From positions 372,001 to 436,000 of the forward strand of contig CAVSDL010000009.1 in NCBI GenBank assembly GCA_963726775.1: 64,000 nucleotides of DNA, given 5' to 3'. A program made the position numbers and the translations under genes. This DNA comes from CAIWHR01 sp963726775 (GTDB lineage: Bacteria; Pseudomonadota; Gammaproteobacteria; Burkholderiales; Casimicrobiaceae). Below are positions 53,937 through 61,489 of this stretch, one piece after another. The notes under the pieces were generated by a model, which saw nothing but the letters and a program-made list of their open reading frames with translations, was not told the DNA's origin and searched no databases. The first letter of the stretch is position 1. Each line of letters begins with the position of its first letter.

Positions 53937-54890
53937 ATGGAGACGCACGATCCCAACGTGACGCGGGCGCGGCACGACCTCCTATGGATCATCGCGGCGA
54001 CGGCAGGATTTGCGATCCTGTGCGCATGGTTCGAACTTTCCGAGGCGGTTCTCGCCTGGACGCAGCCGCACGAGCGCTTCCAGCTGGACGAGCTACCTGG
54101 AGTCCTGCTGTTTCTGGCGGTGGCGCTGACGTGGTACGCCTGGCGCCGCGTGGGCGAGGCGCGGGCGGAAATCGACCTGCGCAAGCGAATCGAGGCGAAA
54201 TTGCGCGAGGCCCTCCTCCAGAATCGCGAACTCGCGCAGGCAGGCGTTCGACTCCAGGAGGAAGAGCGCCGGATCCTCGCGCGCGAATTGCACGACGAGC
54301 TCGGACAGTATCTGAACGCCGTCAAGATCGACGCGGTTTGCCTGCGCGACGGCGAAGCCGGGCGCGTTCCCGAGGTTCGTTCCGGCGCGGCGGCGATCAT
54401 CGGCATGACCGATCACCTCCAGGTCGTGGTGCGCGACATGACGCGAAGGCTGCGCCCGCCCGGGCTCGATGAACTCGGGCTTCCCGCGGCGCTCGAGAAC
54501 TGCGTCGAGGGCTGGCGACGGCGGCTGCCGGCCGTCGAATTCGCCGTGGCGGTGGCGGAAGATGTCGGGAGATTGGACGAGGCGACCAACATCACGCTCT
54601 ATCGCCTCGTGCAGGAGGGGCTGACCAATGTTGCGCGGCACGCGCGCGCCACGCGCGTCGACGTCGTGATGGAGCAGCGAGCCATGACGCGCGATGGCAC
54701 GCGGGCCGTGGTCCTGACGGTGCGGGACAACGGCGTCGGAACGTGCGCGGCCGCGGATCCCGGACTCGGGATCGTCGGCATGCGCGAGCGTGTCGAAGCG
54801 CTGGCCGGTCGCTTCGATCTCATCCCGGCGCACCATGGCGGATTCGGATTCACTGCCTCGTTGCCGATTCAGACGGTGAGCCCGGGATGA
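53937..54890 (+). CDS. Membrane sensor histidine kinase, NarX/DesK type
   Basis: A 317-aa kinase starting at ATG 53937 behind GGAGGA. Two membrane helices (LLWIIAATAGFAILCAWF, about 16-33, and LPGVLLFLAVALTWYAW, about 53-69) frame a short loop. A coiled-coil linker leads to the HisKA_3 site ILARELHDELGQYLNAVKID with the phospho-His, and the ATPase has LVQEGLTNVARHARATRVDV, VRDNGVG and LGIVGMRERVEALAG. The sensing region is too small for a periplasmic ligand domain, so it may sense the membrane. It is coupled by a four-base overlap to the response regulator gene. Confidence 0.93.
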   Translation: METHDPNVTRARHDLLWIIAATAGFAILCAWFELSEAVLAWTQPHERFQLDELPGVLLFLAVALTWYAWRRVGEARAEIDLRKRIEAKLREALLQNRELAQAGVRLQEEERRILARELHDELGQYLNAVKIDAVCLRDGEAGRVPEVRSGAAAIIGMTDHLQVVVRDMTRRLRPPGLDELGLPAALENCVEGWRRRLPAVEFAVAVAEDVGRLDEATNITLYRLVQEGLTNVARHARATRVDVVMEQRAMTRDGTRAVVLTVRDNGVGTCAAADPGLGIVGMRERVEALAGRFDLIPAHHGGFGFTASLPIQTVSPG

Positions 54891-55540
54891 GCGCGTCCAC
54901 GCGCATCCGGGTGCTGCTGGTCGACGATCACGCGGTGGTCCGCGAGGGCTATCGGCGTCTCCTCGAACGCTCGCGCGATGTCTGCGTGGTGGGGGAAGCG
55001 GCATCCGCGGCCGAGGCCTATCAGGTGTTCTGCCTGGCGGCGCCCGACGTGGTCGTCATGGACATTTCGCTCCCCGACGTGAGCGGCATCGAAGCCATAC
55101 GACGATTGTTATTGCGCGAGCCACGCGCGCGCATCCTCGTGTTCAGCATTCACGACGAAGCGATCTTTCCGAACCGCGCGCTCAAGGCCGGCGCGGCAGG
55201 CTACGTCACCAAGGCCAGCGCGCCCGAGGTGCTGGTCGACGCGGTCCGGACCGTGGCGCGCGGAGAGCCGTTCCTGAGTTCCGATATCGCCCGGACGCTG
55301 GCGCTGCAGAATGTGGCCGGCAGAAACGGCGCACTGGAAGCCTTGTCCACGCGCGAGTTCGAGATCGCGCGGCTGCTGGCCACGGGGCATTCGGTGCGGA
55401 CGATTGCCGACAAGCTGTGCCTCAACTACAAAACCGTCGCCAACCATCAGTCCAGCATCCGGCAGAAACTTGGCGCGCAGACGCCGGTGCAACTGATGCA
55501 GATCGCGATGGAGAACGGGCTCCTCGCCGACCTTGCATGA
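54887..55540 (+). CDS. Response regulator, NarL/FixJ family
   Basis: A 217-aa regulator: receiver domain with VLLVDDHAVVREGYRRLLER, the phospho-acceptor Asp in VVVMDISLPDVSGIEAI, and Thr/Lys switch residues (FSIHDE, GYVTKASAPE). A LuxR-type helix-turn-helix follows: LSTREFEIARLLATGHSVRT, then IADKLCLNYKTVANHQSSIR. Its start overlaps the stop of the kinase gene (ATGA), so the two form a cognate pair. The closest unlinked target by position is the divergent TonB-dependent receptor. No binding sites were identified. Confidence 0.94.
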   Translation: MSASTRIRVLLVDDHAVVREGYRRLLERSRDVCVVGEAASAAEAYQVFCLAAPDVVVMDISLPDVSGIEAIRRLLLREPRARILVFSIHDEAIFPNRALKAGAAGYVTKASAPEVLVDAVRTVARGEPFLSSDIARTLALQNVAGRNGALEALSTREFEIARLLATGHSVRTIADKLCLNYKTVANHQSSIRQKLGAQTPVQLMQIAMENGLLADLA

Positions 55541-55615
55541 ATGCCTGCAGCGCGCGGCACGCTCCGGGCACTCCGCGGCGGCTGCGGAAAGCCGCGGCCG
55601 TTGCGCCGTGCAACC

Positions 55616-56269
55616 TCAGCGCCGCATGCCGGTCATCTTGGCGAAGTCGCCCATCACCTTCTGCATCTGGTCGAACGCCGATCCGCCGGACGACATCACG
55701 CCCTGCATTGCCGAGACGACGTTCTGCATCTTCGTGAGATCGGGCATCATCGCCAGCGCGGCCTTGGCCTCCTTCGCGCCGGGCACGCCGGACATCTGAC
55801 TATCCATCAGCGAGAACAGGCGTTTCTGGATCTCGACGATCAGCTCGAACATCTGCCCCCAATACTGCATCGACTGCTCGACGGCTTCCTGCGCCGCGTT
55901 CTGGCCCGCGGCCATCAGCGACTGCACGTCGCCGGCCTGGGCAGCGTCGCGCGCCGCCTTCTTCTGCATCGACCGCGCCTGCTCCTCGCCCTGGTACTGG
56001 AGCTTCCGCAGCTTCGCAGTGCTCTCGATCGCCGTATCGATCACGTCGAGCGCGAGTCGCGCATTGGTCTGGTAGAGCGCGAAAGCCTGCTCGGGCGTGA
56101 GCGTTTTCGCATACTTGGCGAGCGTCGCCGCGTCCGGCATCTTGAACATATCCGCCATCTTCGCCGCGGAACTCTTGGCCGATGCGGGTGCCGCCTTGGC
56201 GCGGGATTTCGCTTTTTTCGCTGCCGGCTTGCGCCCGGCGGGGGACTTCGACGACTTCTTTGCGGCCAT
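55616..56269 (-). CDS. Phasin family protein (polyhydroxyalkanoate granule-associated)
   Basis: A 217-aa protein. The basic Lys/Ala-rich N-terminus (KKSSKSPAGRKPAAKKAKSR) resembles histone-like tails and may bind DNA. The phasin domain (about 45-185) has LAKYAKTLTPEQAFALYQTN, LRKLQYQGEEQARSMQKKAA and VEQSMQYWGQMFELIVEIQK, an amphipathic-helix pattern. A Met-rich tail follows. Phasins coat storage granules, and those with Lys-Ala tails can link granules to the nucleoid. PHA synthesis genes are not in the window. ATG 56269 is the start before the conserved tail, with GGAG upstream. Confidence 0.82.
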   Translation of the reverse strand: MAAKKSSKSPAGRKPAAKKAKSRAKAAPASAKSSAAKMADMFKMPDAATLAKYAKTLTPEQAFALYQTNARLALDVIDTAIESTAKLRKLQYQGEEQARSMQKKAARDAAQAGDVQSLMAAGQNAAQEAVEQSMQYWGQMFELIVEIQKRLFSLMDSQMSGVPGAKEAKAALAMMPDLTKMQNVVSAMQGVMSSGGSAFDQMQKVMGDFAKMTGMRR

Positions 56270-56387
56270 GATCAATGCTCCTGTCGTGCGTGGAAAAATG
56301 GAAACAGATTGTCGGCCCGCAATGCGGATACGAGGCGCAGGCCGTGTCGCCTCCGGAGACTCAATTGTCTATTCGACGCTCTCGGCC

Positions 56388-57380
56388 TCACGGCGTCAAT
56401 ACCGCGGCACCGGCGATGGCGCCGGCGCGCAGCTTGGCGAGCGCATCGTTGGCGCGCGCAAGCGGAAAGGGCTCGACGTGCACCGACAGCGGAATGGCCG
56501 CCGCAATGGCGAGGAAGGCTTCGCCATCGCGGTGCGTGAGATTCGCGACCGAGCGGATGCTGCGCTCGCCCCACAGCAATCGGTACGGAAACGCGGGAAT
56601 GTCGGTCATGTGGATGCCCGCGCAGATCACGCTTCCGCCGCGCATCGTGGCGGCCAGCGCCGCCGGAACCAGCGGGCCCGCGGGCGCGAAGATCAGCGCG
56701 GCGTCGAGCGGCGTCGGCGGGCTCTGGTCGCTGCCGCCAGCCCATTGCACGCCAAGGACCCGCGCAAACGCCTGCGCCTCGCCGTCACCGGGCCGCGTGA
56801 ACGCGTAGACCGTCCGGTCCTGCGCGAGCGCGACCTGCGCGACCAGGTGCCCCGCCGCGCCGAAGCCGTAGATCCCCAGCGTGCGCGCATCGCCAGCCAT
56901 CGCATACGCGCGGTAGCCGATCAGCCCGGCGCACAGCAGCGGTGCAGCGTGCACGTCATCGTAGCGGTCGGGCAGCGTGAGCACGTGGCGCGACTCGACA
57001 ACCGCATATTCCGCATAGCCCCCGTCGAGCTGATAGCCGGTGAATCGCGCTTCGTCGCAGAGGTTTTCGCGACCTGTCGCGCAGTAGCCGCAATGGCCGC
57101 AGGTATGGCCGAGCCACGGCACGCCGACGCGCGAACCGATCGCGGGGCCCGTGGCGTCCGCGCCCAGTGCTTCGACCGTGCCGACGATCTCGTGTCCGGG
57201 AATCACCGGCACCTTCGGGTCGGGCAACTCGCCATCGACGAGATGCAGGTCGGTGCGGCATACACCGCAGGCGCGCACGGCGATCAGCACCTGTCCGGGT
57301 CCCGGCTCGGGACGCGGCAGTGTGCGCGCCGCGAGCGGCCGCCCCGGGCCGTCGCACACCATCGCCTGCATCGTCGCCAT
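56388..57380 (-). CDS. Zinc-dependent alcohol dehydrogenase family protein
   Basis: A 330-aa medium-chain dehydrogenase. Catalytic zinc ligands lie in CGVCRTDLHLVDGELP (Cys) and PVIPGHEIVGTVEALG (His/Glu). The structural zinc is bound by four Cys in CGHCGYCATGRENLCDEARF. The Rossmann fold shows LGIYGFGAAGHLVAQVAL. The sequence belongs to the group annotated as zinc-binding alcohol dehydrogenase family (adh_fam_2). The likely substrate is a small alcohol or aldehyde. It lies 118 bases downstream of the phasin's start on the same strand but in reading order precedes the phasin; co-transcription is possible. It is divergent from lexA. Confidence 0.9.
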   Translation of the reverse strand: MATMQAMVCDGPGRPLAARTLPRPEPGPGQVLIAVRACGVCRTDLHLVDGELPDPKVPVIPGHEIVGTVEALGADATGPAIGSRVGVPWLGHTCGHCGYCATGRENLCDEARFTGYQLDGGYAEYAVVESRHVLTLPDRYDDVHAAPLLCAGLIGYRAYAMAGDARTLGIYGFGAAGHLVAQVALAQDRTVYAFTRPGDGEAQAFARVLGVQWAGGSDQSPPTPLDAALIFAPAGPLVPAALAATMRGGSVICAGIHMTDIPAFPYRLLWGERSIRSVANLTHRDGEAFLAIAAAIPLSVHVEPFPLARANDALAKLRAGAIAGAAVLTP

Positions 57381-57486
57381 TGCGCGGCCGCCCTGCTCCG
57401 TTGCCTTCGAAGCTCCTGATTCGGCACATTAACAGCAGTCGGCGATGCAGCGTTGATGCCGGTCAAGGGCGTGGCGGCGGACCGGC

Positions 57487-57514
57487 TTGACGTCCGCCGA
57501 CGGCCGCCTATAAT
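57487..57514 (+). promoter_or_regulatory. Sigma-70 promoter of lexA
   Basis: -35 TTGACG (57487-57492), a 16-base spacer and -10 TATAAT (57509-57514). Start of transcription would be near 57521, inside the dyad sequence described next, so LexA bound there would block initiation. Confidence 0.75.
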
Positions 57515-57515
57515 C

Positions 57516-57539
57516 CGGTAAACCGCATATCCATACGGT
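57516..57539. promoter_or_regulatory. Candidate LexA operator: overlapping CGGT/ACCG dyads
   Basis: CGGTAAACCG (57516-57525) is a four-base inverted repeat. It overlaps ACCGCATATCCATACGGT (57522-57539), an 18-base imperfect dyad with half-sites ACCG-x-AT. They lie just after the -10 box of lexA and 7 bases before its start codon, where a self-repressor would bind. They do not match the E. coli CTGT-N8-ACAG box. No second copy was found before imuA or imuB. Confidence 0.5.
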
Positions 57540-57545
57540 ATACGA

Positions 57546-58217
57546 ATGCGTCTCGACGCTCCTGCTCCTGCCCCTGCCTCCGACGCTTCGCCCGGGTCCC
57601 GGCTGCCGCTCACGGTACGGCAGCAGCAGATCCTCGACTGGATCCGGCGGCACCTCGAGGCGACGGGCATGCCGCCCACGCGCGCCGAGATTGCCGCGGG
57701 CCTGGGCTTTCGCACCGCGAGCTCGGCCGAAGACCACCTGCGCGCGCTCGCCCGGAAAGGCGCCTTGAAGCTCCTGCCCGGCGCGTCGCGCGGCATGCGG
57801 CTCACGGACATGCCGGAGCTGCCGGGAACGGGCCTGCCGCTGGTCGGCCGCGTCGCGGCGGGCAGCCCGATCCTCGCCGCCGAGCACATCGAATCCCGCG
57901 TGCAGCTCGATCCCGCGCTGTTCACGCCGCGCGCCCATTACCTGCTGCGCGTGCGTGGCCAGAGCATGAAGGACGCCGGCATTCTCGACGGCGACCTCCT
58001 CGCCGTGCACAAGACCGCCGACGCGCGCTCGGGGCAGATCGTCGTCGCCCGGCTCGGCGACTACGTGACCGTCAAGCGCCTGCAGCGCCGCGACGGCCGC
58101 GTGCTGCTCGTCGCCGAGAACCCCGATTTCGCGCCGATCGTCGTCGACGGCAAGCGCGATGCGCTGACCATCGAAGGCGTCGGCGTCGGTGTAATCCGCA
58201 GCGGCAGATCGCTTTAG
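57546..58217 (+). CDS. lexA: LexA repressor
   Basis: A 223-aa SOS repressor. The N-terminal winged helix (about 22-85) contains LTVRQQQILDWIRRHLEATG, then PPTRAEIAAGLGFRTASSAE. The self-cleavage site is Ala-Gly in GRVAAGSPILAAE, the catalytic Ser is in RVRGQSMKDAGILDGDL and the Lys in DYVTVKRLQRR, so it is competent for RecA-stimulated autocleavage. An extra Ala/Pro-rich N-terminal tail of about 20 residues precedes the domain. The gene heads a block with imuA and imuB, as in the lexA-imuA-imuB-dnaE2 mutagenesis cassettes of other proteobacteria, though unrelated genes intervene here. Confidence 0.95.
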   Translation: MRLDAPAPAPASDASPGSRLPLTVRQQQILDWIRRHLEATGMPPTRAEIAAGLGFRTASSAEDHLRALARKGALKLLPGASRGMRLTDMPELPGTGLPLVGRVAAGSPILAAEHIESRVQLDPALFTPRAHYLLRVRGQSMKDAGILDGDLLAVHKTADARSGQIVVARLGDYVTVKRLQRRDGRVLLVAENPDFAPIVVDGKRDALTIEGVGVGVIRSGRSL

Positions 58218-58228
58218 GAGCCTGTCGC

Positions 58229-58528
58229 ATGAAAATCGACCGTGCGCGTGTGACCGTGCTCGAAGACCTGCCGAACGTCGGCCGCGCGGTCGCGGCCGAC
58301 TTGCGCCGGATCGGCATCCGCGCGCCACGCGAGCTCGCCGGGCGTGATCCGTACGCGCTTTATGCAGCACTCAACCGCGCGACCGGCATGCGCCACGATC
58401 CGTGCCTGCTCGACACGTTCATTGCCGCTGTGAAGTTCATGGACGGCGCGCCCGCGCGGCCATGGTGGGCGTACACGGCGCAGCGCAAGCGCGCGCTGGC
58501 GGCGCGAAACAAAAAATCACTGAGCTAG
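58229..58528 (+). CDS. Cdd1-like helix-hairpin-helix protein
   Basis: A 99-aa protein beginning 11 bases after lexA, with GGAG before the ATG. It contains LEDLPNVGRAVAADLRRIGI (helix-hairpin-helix), GRDPYALYAALNRATG and HDPCLLDTFIAAVKFMDGAP, then PWWAYTAQRKRA. This matches the small 'pathogenicity locus' Cdd1 family; the helix-hairpin-helix suggests nucleic acid binding, but function is not known. It is probably co-transcribed with lexA and hence damage-responsive, which is inference. Confidence 0.82.
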   Translation: MKIDRARVTVLEDLPNVGRAVAADLRRIGIRAPRELAGRDPYALYAALNRATGMRHDPCLLDTFIAAVKFMDGAPARPWWAYTAQRKRALAARNKKSLS

Positions 58529-58565
58529 CCGTTCCGGTCACGGGGCTCGAGCAACGGGAGGAACG

Positions 58566-59207
58566 ATGTACACGCTGTACGGCAAGAAGGGCTCGGGCTC
58601 GGCGTCGATCGAAGCCGCGCTCGCGATCGTCGGTGCGCCCTGCCGCATCGTCGAGACCGCGTCGTGGGAACCCAACGACGCGTTCGCCGAGCTGCTGAAA
58701 CTGAATCCGCTGGGCCAGATCCCGACGCTCGTGCTGGAGGACGGCAGCGCACTCTCCGAAAGCGCGGCCATCCTCATTCATCTCGGCAGCGCACACCCCG
58801 ACAGCGGCCTCCTGCCCCGCGCCGAATCCCATCGCGCGCAGACGGTCCGCGGCCTCGTGTTCATCGCCGCCAACTGCTATGCCGCGATCAGCATCATCGA
58901 TTTTCCCGAGCGCTGGTGCGCCGGTGCCGACAGCGACGAGCCCGCGAAGGAGCGCATCCGCGCCGGCGCGCGCGCGCGGCTGCACCGGCACTGGGAGATG
59001 TTCGCCGATCTCTTTCCGGCGCGTCCGTATCTCGGCGGAGAACGGATCGGTGCGCTCGACCTCCTCGCCGCCGTCGTGTCGAAATGGTCGGGGTCGCGGC
59101 CACATCTGCAGCAGGCGCGCCCGGCGTTCCACGAAGTGCTGCTGCGCGTCGAAGCGCATCCGAAGGTCGCCCCGGTGTTCGCGCAGCACTGGCCAGAGAA
59201 AAAGTAG
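58566..59207 (+). CDS. Glutathione S-transferase family protein, 3' end reshaped by a repeat
   Basis: A 213-aa GST: thioredoxin-fold N-terminus with MYTLYGKKGSGSASIEAALA, the cis-Pro and SNAIL-like motif in GQIPTLVLEDGSALSESAAI, and an all-helical C-terminal domain with ERIGALDLLAAVVSKWSG. GGGAGGA precedes the ATG. The last codons and the TAG stop (59205-59207) lie inside palindromic repeat copy 3, so the original C-terminus was probably replaced. The Ser/Tyr that activates glutathione is not obvious at the usual place (Ser/Gly-rich segment GSGSAS), so activity is uncertain. Confidence 0.88.
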   Translation: MYTLYGKKGSGSASIEAALAIVGAPCRIVETASWEPNDAFAELLKLNPLGQIPTLVLEDGSALSESAAILIHLGSAHPDSGLLPRAESHRAQTVRGLVFIAANCYAAISIIDFPERWCAGADSDEPAKERIRAGARARLHRHWEMFADLFPARPYLGGERIGALDLLAAVVSKWSGSRPHLQQARPAFHEVLLRVEAHPKVAPVFAQHWPEKK

Positions 59208-59282
59208 GGTCAGACTCGACTTTCAGCGAAGGGCTCATGTTCAGACCTGCTTTTCATGAAAATCGAGTCTGACCCTGCTTTC
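59201..59282. repeat. Palindromic repeat (GGGTCAGACTCGA family), copy 3
   Basis: Arms AGGGTCAGACTCGACTTTC and AAAATCGAGTCTGACCCTG enclose a variable centre. It begins AAAGTAG, the TAG of which is the stop codon of the glutathione transferase gene. A further partial arm, GACCCTACTTTC, follows at about 59285-59296. Confidence 0.9.
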
Positions 59283-59332
59283 AGGACCCTACTTTCACCC
59301 ACCCATCGTAATCGTTAAAAGGAGATCACATC

Positions 59333-59800
59333 ATGGCCGTGAAGCCCATTCCGGATGGTTATCACTCCGTCACGCCATATCTCATCGTCGACGACGCCAC
59401 GCGCGCGCTCGAGTTCTACAAGAAGGCGTTCGGCGCCGTCGAGCTGATGCGCATGCCCGCTCCGGGCGGCAAGATCGGGCACGCCGAGATCCGGATCGGC
59501 AATTCGCCGATCATGCTCGCCGACGAATCCCCGGCGATGGGCGCGCGCAGCGCCCGCACGATCGGCGGCTCGCCGATCTCGCTGATGGTCTACGTCGAGG
59601 ATGTCGACGCCCGGGTTGCGCAGGCCGTCGCCGCCGGCGCAAAGCTCGTGCGGCCGGTCGCGAACCAGTTCTACGGCGACCGCACCGGCGGCGTCGACGA
59701 TCCGTTCGGCTACCACTGGTATCTGGCCACCCACGTCGAGGATGTCCCGCCTGACGAACTCGAAGCGCGCGCGGCGAAGGCCATGGCCGGGTCGGGTTGA
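59333..59800 (+). CDS. VOC family (glyoxalase/PhnB-like) protein
   Basis: A 155-aa protein of the vicinal-oxygen-chelate fold: HSVTPYLIVDDATRALEFYK, ELMRMPAPGGKIGHAEIRIG, and DRTGGVDDPFGYHWYLATHV are the conserved segments of the PhnB-like subgroup often annotated as 3-demethylubiquinone-9 methyltransferase-like or glyoxalase-like. A good ribosome binding site (AAAAGGAGA) precedes the ATG. Possible metal ligands are His (GHAE), Glu and the late His in YHWYLATH. Its substrate is unknown; it lies between two copies of the palindromic repeat. Confidence 0.88.
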   Translation: MAVKPIPDGYHSVTPYLIVDDATRALEFYKKAFGAVELMRMPAPGGKIGHAEIRIGNSPIMLADESPAMGARSARTIGGSPISLMVYVEDVDARVAQAVAAGAKLVRPVANQFYGDRTGGVDDPFGYHWYLATHVEDVPPDELEARAAKAMAGSG

Positions 59801-59850
59801 GGCTCGCAAGGCCGAAACCCTGTCGCGGAAATTGAAGACGGCGGCGAGCG

Positions 59851-59932
59851 AAAGCAGGGTCAGATTTGACCTTCGTGAAAACTGGATCGAACTGTGTGGC
59901 CTTCGTTGAAAGTCGAGTCTGACCTTATTTTT
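59851..59932. repeat. Palindromic repeat (GGGTCAGACTCGA family), copy 4
   Basis: The most diverged copy: the left arm reads AGGGTCAGATTTGACCTTC and the right arm GAAAGTCGAGTCTGACCTT. It lies 27 bases before the imuA start and could affect its transcript. Confidence 0.8.
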
Positions 59933-59958
59933 CTCTCGCCGGAACGCCGTCGCCCGCG

Positions 59959-60672
59959 ATGAATCCCGCTCTTGCCGCCGTGCTGTCGAACCCCGCGATC
60001 TGGCGCGGCGACGATTGCGCGCCCGAGCCCGCTGCGGTGCCGTCGGGCTATCCCGCGCTCGACGCGGTGCTGCCCGGCCACGGCTGGCCGCAAGGCGCCC
60101 TCACCGAAGTCGTGCTCGCACGCGAAGGCATCGGCGAGATCCGCCTGGTGCTGCCCGCGCTCGCCAAGCTGCAGGCAGGAGGTCGCGACGTCGTCTGGAT
60201 CATGCCGCCGCACGTGCCGTACGCACCGGCGCTCGTTGCCGCGGGGCTTGATCTCGCGCGGTTCGTGATCGTCCGCTGCGAAACCGCCGCCGATCAGGCA
60301 TGGGCGTACGAGCAGGCGCTGCGAGCGCCGGAATGCGGCGCCGCGTTCGCGTGGCTGGGAATCCGGGACGACCGTACGCTGCGCCGGCTCGCGGTCGCGG
60401 CGCGCGAAGGCCGCACCTGGGGCGTGCTGTGGCGGCGTCCCGGTCAGCAGGCGATCGCAACCGCCGCCGCGCTGCGCCTGGCGCTCGCCCCGCAGGGCAA
60501 TTGCCTCGCGGTGCGCGTGCTCAAACGCCGCGGCGGCGAGGTCGCGAAGCCGGTGCTGATCGGCTTCGACGCGCCGCCGGCCGCGTTGCCCGATCCGCGG
60601 ACGAGCATCGGGCATGAGCAAAGGAGCGGAATCGTGGCTGCCATCGCCGCGGTACGCCGCCACGCATCGTGA
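59959..60672 (+). CDS. imuA: Translesion synthesis-associated protein ImuA
   Basis: A 237-aa RecA/SulA-related protein: the N-terminal LPGHGWPQGALTEVVLAREG is the ImuA version of the RecA core, with no canonical Walker A lysine, followed by IRLVLPALAKLQAGGRDVVW and MPPHVPYAPALVAAGLDLAR. ImuA works with the polymerase-like ImuB and DnaE2 in damage-induced mutagenesis. It lies in a block headed by lexA, but is separated from it by three genes and from imuB by a DinB-family gene. ATG 59959 is only 27 bases past repeat copy 4. Confidence 0.9.
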   Translation: MNPALAAVLSNPAIWRGDDCAPEPAAVPSGYPALDAVLPGHGWPQGALTEVVLAREGIGEIRLVLPALAKLQAGGRDVVWIMPPHVPYAPALVAAGLDLARFVIVRCETAADQAWAYEQALRAPECGAAFAWLGIRDDRTLRRLAVAAREGRTWGVLWRRPGQQAIATAAALRLALAPQGNCLAVRVLKRRGGEVAKPVLIGFDAPPAALPDPRTSIGHEQRSGIVAAIAAVRRHAS

Positions 60673-60732
60673 AATGTGATGCCGGCTGCGTTTCCTGCTT
60701 TTCCCAACCTGCTGAAACCTCGAGCCTCTGCC

Positions 60733-61335
60733 ATGGACGCACCTCCCCTCGCCCATCACTTCTACACGATGTCCTGCAACAACGCGTGGGCGAATCATCG
60801 CCTGCTCGCCGCTTGCGGCCGGCTGTCGCAGGACGATTTCGTCGCGCCGCGGACGAGCTTCTTCCCGTCGCTCAAGGCGACGCTGAACCACAACCTCACC
60901 GTCGACTGGTATTACGTCGATGCGCTGGAACGCGCCTTTCGCGGGGGGCCACCCAACCGCGACGTCGATCGTTTCTTCGACCCGGAAGAGCCGTTCGCGG
61001 CGTGCGCGGCGCTCGCGGCAGCGCAGCGCGAGACCGACCGCCGCCTGATCGACCTTTGCACAACACTCACCGATGCGCAGCTATCGGTGCCGGTCCCGGT
61101 GATGCGCCGTGCCGGATTCGAGTCCGAGGTCGCCACGCGGCTCCTCGCGCATCTCTTCGCCCATCAGATCCATCATCGCGGGCAGGCGCACGCGATGCTC
61201 GCCGGGACGCCGGTCAAGCCGCCGCAGCTGGACGAATTCTTCTGCGCGAACGAGGCGCATCTGCGCGCGGCGGAACTCGCCGAGCTGGGTCTCTCCGAAG
61301 CGCAAATCTGGGGCGCCAGCTACGGAACTGGATGA
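60733..61335 (+). CDS. DinB/YfiT family metalloprotein
   Basis: A 200-aa four-helix DinB-superfamily protein; this is not DNA polymerase IV. The metal-binding histidines are in TLNHNLTVDWYYVDALERAF (about residue 58) and LLAHLFAHQIHHRGQAHAML. The N-terminal TMSCNNAWANHRLLAACGRL is also a family block. Such proteins act in thiol-linked detoxification or have unknown roles. It is read between imuA and imuB, a position not usual for this family. Start ATG 60733 is preferred over 60676, because the intervening residues are not conserved. Confidence 0.85.
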   Translation: MDAPPLAHHFYTMSCNNAWANHRLLAACGRLSQDDFVAPRTSFFPSLKATLNHNLTVDWYYVDALERAFRGGPPNRDVDRFFDPEEPFAACAALAAAQRETDRRLIDLCTTLTDAQLSVPVPVMRRAGFESEVATRLLAHLFAHQIHHRGQAHAMLAGTPVKPPQLDEFFCANEAHLRAAELAELGLSEAQIWGASYGTG

Positions 61336-61360
61336 CGCTTCGGGGTGACATTTTCGCAAA

Positions 61361-61445
61361 CAGGATTGTCGTCCCCGCGAACGCGGGGACCCAGAGTCGT
61401 TCGCGCAAGACGCTGGATTCCCGCATTCACAGAACGACGCCATTT
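61361..61445. repeat. Interspersed palindromic repeat of the GTCCCCGCGAACGCGGGGAC type
   Basis: GTCCCCGCG and CGCGGGGAC form a nine-base-pair hairpin (61371-61390), followed by CCAGAGTCGTTCGCGC and then CTGGATTCCCGC. This combination (hairpin, CCAGAGT spacer and an inverted CTGGATTCCCGC) is a dispersed repeat class common in proteobacterial genomes and unrelated to the GGGTCAGACTCGA family. It occupies most of the gap between the DinB-family gene and imuB. Confidence 0.8.
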
Positions 61446-61489
61446 CTGCAGCCGCCGTCACTCAATCCAATCAAGCTTGCTAACCTCCG

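Noticed and set aside
60733..61335. The name DinB suggested a translesion DNA polymerase IV gene within the lexA block.
   Set aside because: The sequence is the four-helix DinB/YfiT metalloprotein family, with His ligands and no polymerase motifs.
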